From Cyanoderma ruficeps (lineage: Eukaryota > Chordata > Aves > Passeriformes > Timaliidae): DNA of 64,000 nucleotides. The translations under genes were made by a program, and so were the position numbers. The stretch spans positions 14,673,136 to 14,737,135 of the forward strand of contig VZDJ01000219.1 of assembly GCA_008694505.1 (NCBI GenBank), written 5' to 3'. Shown piece by piece: positions 60,201 to 64,000 of this stretch (positions are counted from its first letter, which is position 1; the number at the start of each line of letters is the position of its first letter). The notes beneath the pieces were generated by a model that had not been told where the DNA came from, did not search any database, and saw only the letters and a list, made by a program, of their open reading frames with translations.

Positions 60201-62507
60201 TGCCTCGAGGGTCCTGTCTGGGGTGGCTGCAGGGGCTGTGCCCATGGTCCTGCTCCTTGGGGTCACCTTGCTGTCTTGGCACCCTCTAACTTCCATCTCT
60301 TGCGTGTGCCAAGCCGTGGCAGCCTCTCCACAGGCTTTTGTGCAGAACATGACAGCAGAAGCTGTGCTGGCGGTGGGGTGGGCTCTGCCCATCTGGTTTT
60401 ATGTATCTGCTCGTGATGATTCAGAGGGGGAACCTGCCAGCAGCTGCCGTCCCATCCTAAAGCACAGATTAACTCCAACCACCTGGTGGAGAAGTTGTTT
60501 AATAAACAAATCAGTGTTAATTCTGTATGGAAGTGACTCTGGGATTGGGCCAGGCCCAGAGGACCGTGTTGTCTCACGGGAGCAGAGCTTTGCTGACCTT
60601 GCTGGGAAGCACAGAGAGGGGATTTAAACCTTCTGGAGCAAATGAAGCGTTTCACGATGCTGCCCTGACGCTTGGTGCTGATCCCAGTGCTGCAGGGGCT
60701 GGGGCTGGGCGGGTAAAACTCCAAACTGGCAGCTGCAAACGCTGTTTTTGGGCACGAGGTTCTTGTTGCTGGATTCCTGCACAAACTGCGGGGCCAGGTT
60801 GGATGAGTGTCCCATGCAGAGCGCTCACATGGATCCATGGGCCAGGCCCAGCTGGCCATTCCCAGCTGTGACCTTTCCCAAACCCCCTTCCCTGGGGTCC
60901 CTGGGCTGCAGCAGTGCTGTGTGAGCCCACGAAGGCGTGTTGTGCTGCAGCCCTGGCCGGCTGTGGGGACAGACACCATATTGCTGCTTTCTAAGCACCC
61001 TTGGCAGGCTGTAATCCTGCTGGTTTGGCTGCTGCTTAGAGCGGCTGTTCCCTGGATTACCCATCCCGGCTGTCCCTGTGGGCCCTGGGCTGGTCTGAGC
61101 TGGCTGTGGGGCTGTGGAGGGGCTGCCCCAGTGGCCGGGTGCTGTGTCCTGTTCCCTGCAGCCAAATGAGGGGTGTGAGCTTTGACCCCCCAGGTCTGCC
61201 CTGTGCGGGGCAGAGGGGCTGCTGGTGGGGACTGGCACTGCCCTGCTGTCCCTCGCTGGGGGCTTGCAGGGGACACAGCCCGAGCCTGCTGTTCCTGCTG
61301 TTCTTTGCTGCAGGGGAAGGAAGGGGCAGGAGTCTCAGTTCCTGTTGTCCACTTGAACATTAAATATAGGCTATTAAGCAGTTTTCTTTGCAGGAAGTGT
61401 AGAAATCCCGTTGATTCCGTGTGAGCACAGCCTCTGGCAGAGCCCAGAGCTTGCCTTGCAGCAGCATCCTCTGCTCCCCCTTTGTAGCAGCATTAACCCT
61501 TCCTGGCCAGACTCAGCAGCAGGTTTGTCTTAAACCTGAACCACCCATCCTGCTGCTCCTGCCCCTGTCCTGAGTCCAGCTGAGCCAGAGTTTTTTTCTC
61601 TTTGCAGCTCATGTAGCAAAGTGGCTGCAGAGTCAGCTCTGGGGAGAGTCCCCACCTCTGAGCCAGCAGTTTCCCTTTTCCCTGGCTGACCTGATCTTTC
61701 CAACACGGGACCAGGCAGCAGGACCAGGCAGGGGGGGACATTTGCCTTCCTGACATCTCATTTTGATGTGCTGTGGTTCCCCTCGGTGTCCTACCCATTG
61801 TTTTTGGGGGGCTGACCGCAGACCTGGCTGGAGTGGGGTCACCCCCATAGGGCCCGGGGTGCTGCACTCATGGAGGAGGGCTGGGAAATCATGACACTTC
61901 CTTCTCCAAATGGCCTTTCTCCGTACTTCCAAATTTCTTTGGAAGAGGCTTTTTTAGTGTAGAAAACAACCACTTCAGTCTCCTTGCAGTAACAGCAACC
62001 ACTTCCCAGAAAGGCTGAACTCTCAGCAGCTGAGGAGGAGGAGGAGGGATGACACAGGGAGCACGAGGTGCTCCTGATCCCTTGCAGGATTCCTGGGAGC
62101 TGGAGAAGGTCCCTTCAGCCAGGTTTGGAGGGATCCCTGGAGCTGGAGGTGAGTGGCTGGGATGGAATTGAGGCAGCAATTGCCCGGCTCCCAGGCTGCA
62201 GAGGGAGGAGGAGGGTGGGGTGAGCCCTGGGCTGGCCGTGAGGGAGCAGGGACAGGCAAAGGGGTTATCCAAGGCTGCTTCCAGGAAAGGCTGCTGCCCT
62301 CTGCCCTGCTGGGAGCCCTCCCCCTTCCTGCTGCCCCTGAGGTGGATGGCGAGGACACACCACTTTTAAAAGGACATTTTGTTCAGATCCTTGGCTGCTG
62401 GAGCTGTGCAGGTGGATTTGTGTGGGCCAGTTTACTGTCAAGGGGACTTTCCCAGAGGGATTGTCCCATCCTCACCAGCCCAGGTGGGAAAAGGGAGCCG
62501 TGGGAGG

Positions 62508-62526
62508 TGATGATGATGATGATAAC
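62508..62526 (+). repeat. GAT microsatellite
   Basis: Five copies of gat. Confidence 0.85.
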
Positions 62527-64000
62527 TGCAGCCTGAGCTGGTTGTGTTGCTCAGGCAGGAGGATTTTTCAGGCTTTCTGAGGTGGTTTTCCCTGGTGCTG
62601 TGGTTGACTGACCAAGCCAGCAGAGAACTTGGAAGGAAAACTTGCCAGCCCTTGGTGCTGCCCTGGTGTGGCTCTTGTGCAGTGTCCAGGTGCTTTTGCT
62701 CGTGTGTGAGGGGAAGCAGCAGATTCTGTCGAGCCTTTGCAGGATTTTGGGGTTCCTTGCTCACAGCCCTGGGGAAGAAGAACCCTCAGGAGCTGAGGGT
62801 CGTCGAGGGGCTACCCTGTTCTCCCTGTGCCTTCCTGCTTCCACTGCAGGGGTGTTGTCCCAAAATGTAGTTGAGGGGTTCCAGCTTTTAGGAAGAGGAG
62901 ATTCTGGGGCATGGGAGGACAGTGGGGCCCCACAGGGTGGGCACGGGTGCCCCTCTGTCCTGTTCTGGCCAATCCTGCTGCTAATTTTATCCTTTATCAC
63001 TGTCACTCCAGGGGTTATCTCCCTGTCCCCTGCCTCTCCCTTGCCTGTTTACGAGCACTGTGGGCCATTGCTGTCAGTGCTGCTGCCTCCAGGGGCTGCC
63101 TGGCTTTGCTCTGGCTCCTGCCTGGTCCCAGGGCCCTGACCTGCTCCTCACTCTCAGGTGGAGGAGAGGGTGGAGCTGGAGGGGGTGACCCTGCCCCGGG
63201 CTGGGCAGCTCAGCTCCCCCCAGGAGCTCATCCCTGTGCTGCAGCAGCCTCCAGCTCTGGGCTCCTGCCCAGCCGGTGGGGGCACAAGGGGTGTCACATC
63301 ATGGCTCTGGTGGGGATGTGGCACATGGGATGTGGCCAAGGGCTGGGGGTCAGCAGGGGCTCGGGAGAGGGAATGGCTCCTGGAATCATTAACATCATCT
63401 CTGTGGTTATTCCAGGGCAGGCAGGAGGGGCTGGGTGAGGGTCCCTGAGCCCTGTGGCTGCCCAAACAAGCTCTGGTGAGGGAAGGAGGCTGCTCTGCTG
63501 CTGGCAGCAGCATGGGCACGTGGAAGGGAGCAGGGAGAGCTGCACAGGCTGTCCCAGTGCCCTTTGCTCAGCCCTGTGCTGAGCTGGAGCAAACCCTCCC
63601 ACCCTCCTGAGTCCCGCTTCTCAACCCTGCCCAGGAGCATCTGGGAAGTTTCCCCAAAAAACACGTTTCTGGCTTCTGTAGGTGCCCGTGGAGACTCCCA
63701 GCAGCTCCAGGCATGGGAAGGGTGTAAAAGCCGTGCTGGTTCCATCCTCCAGGGAGCAAAGTGCAAATCCTGTTATGTGTGAACCTTCTCCTTGAAGAAG
63801 CCCCCTCTGTACTTTTCCACTGGGAAAGCTCCCAGGGATTCCCCTCTCCCTGCCTGCCTTGGCTGGGTGATTTCCTGCTGCCTTAGGAGGCAGTTGTGTG
63901 AAGGCAGCCAGGACTGAACTGGGCAGGATTAACCCCAGGGCTGTCAGCAGCGATACTGGGAAAACAGCTTTAATGCTTGGAGAAAGTTGCCAACCCCCTT

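Larger units (their letters stand above)
47356..64000 (+). other. ARHGAP26: ARHGAP26 intron 1 (5' part)
   Basis: Begins with a consensus GTAAGT donor. The next ARHGAP26 exon (BAR-domain continuation starting around a NLSSAKRKF-like sequence) was sought in plus-strand translations and not found, so the intron extends past the window. It holds three CR1 relics (55628, 55994, 57012), a minisatellite (54836), a CpG-rich patch (55010-55600) and some AT-rich blocks. Otherwise it is unique GC-moderate sequence with no supported gene. Confidence 0.85.

Noticed and set aside
47356..64000. Second ARHGAP26 exon
   Set aside because: The expected BAR-domain continuation was looked for in plus-strand translations and is absent, so it lies beyond the window.

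Overview
The window is vertebrate nuclear DNA and almost certainly avian, probably passerine. Three things support this. It holds two vertebrate genes with normal GT-AG introns. The encoded FGF1 protein has bird-like residues. At least seventeen degraded CR1-type LINE fragments are scattered across it in both orientations, and CR1 is the dominant bird retrotransposon. No prokaryotic operon, CRISPR array, rRNA, tRNA or intact mobile element is visible. Nearly all long open frames are chance products of GC-rich, stop-poor DNA or of tandem repeats.

Two genes are supported, arranged head to head. FGF1 (acidic fibroblast growth factor) lies on the minus strand, with its complete 155-residue coding sequence in three exons: 15998-15830, 12543-12440 and 11757-11563. 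ARHGAP26 (GRAF1, a BAR-PH-RhoGAP-SH3 protein) starts on the plus strand at 47202. Only its first coding exon (51 residues plus one base) is present, and the rest of the window (47356-64000) is its first intron. The two genes are also divergent neighbours in mammals. Here the two start codons are only 31.2 kb apart.

Layout. 1-11562: sequence 3' of the FGF1 stop, with minisatellites (30-bp units at 3481 and 11060, an 82-bp duplication at 9067) and CR1 relics; the FGF1 3' UTR occupies an unknown part of it. 11563-16015: FGF1 coding exons and two introns. 16016-46590: FGF1 5' region and the space shared with ARHGAP26. It contains two CpG-rich blocks, each ending in a good minus-strand splice donor (31713 and 28969), which are candidate FGF1 untranslated leader exons. 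It also has an unusual cluster of GC-rich minisatellites (about 28.7-38.6 kb), a 340-bp purine tract, and several AT-rich, repeat-free blocks that look like possible enhancers. 46590-47355: ARHGAP26 CpG island, promoter and exon 1. 47356-64000: intron 1, with three more CR1 relics, a minisatellite and an internal CpG-rich patch.

The two genes do not form a pathway. FGF1 is a secreted heparin-binding mitogen exported without a signal peptide; ARHGAP26 is a cytosolic membrane-bending regulator of Rho GTPases. They are linked by position and may share regulatory DNA. I found no previously undescribed biological system. The most interesting items are the candidate FGF1 leader exons, the helically phased TAATGA array at 29795, the two-level minisatellite next to the FGF1 stop, and the compact shared upstream region.
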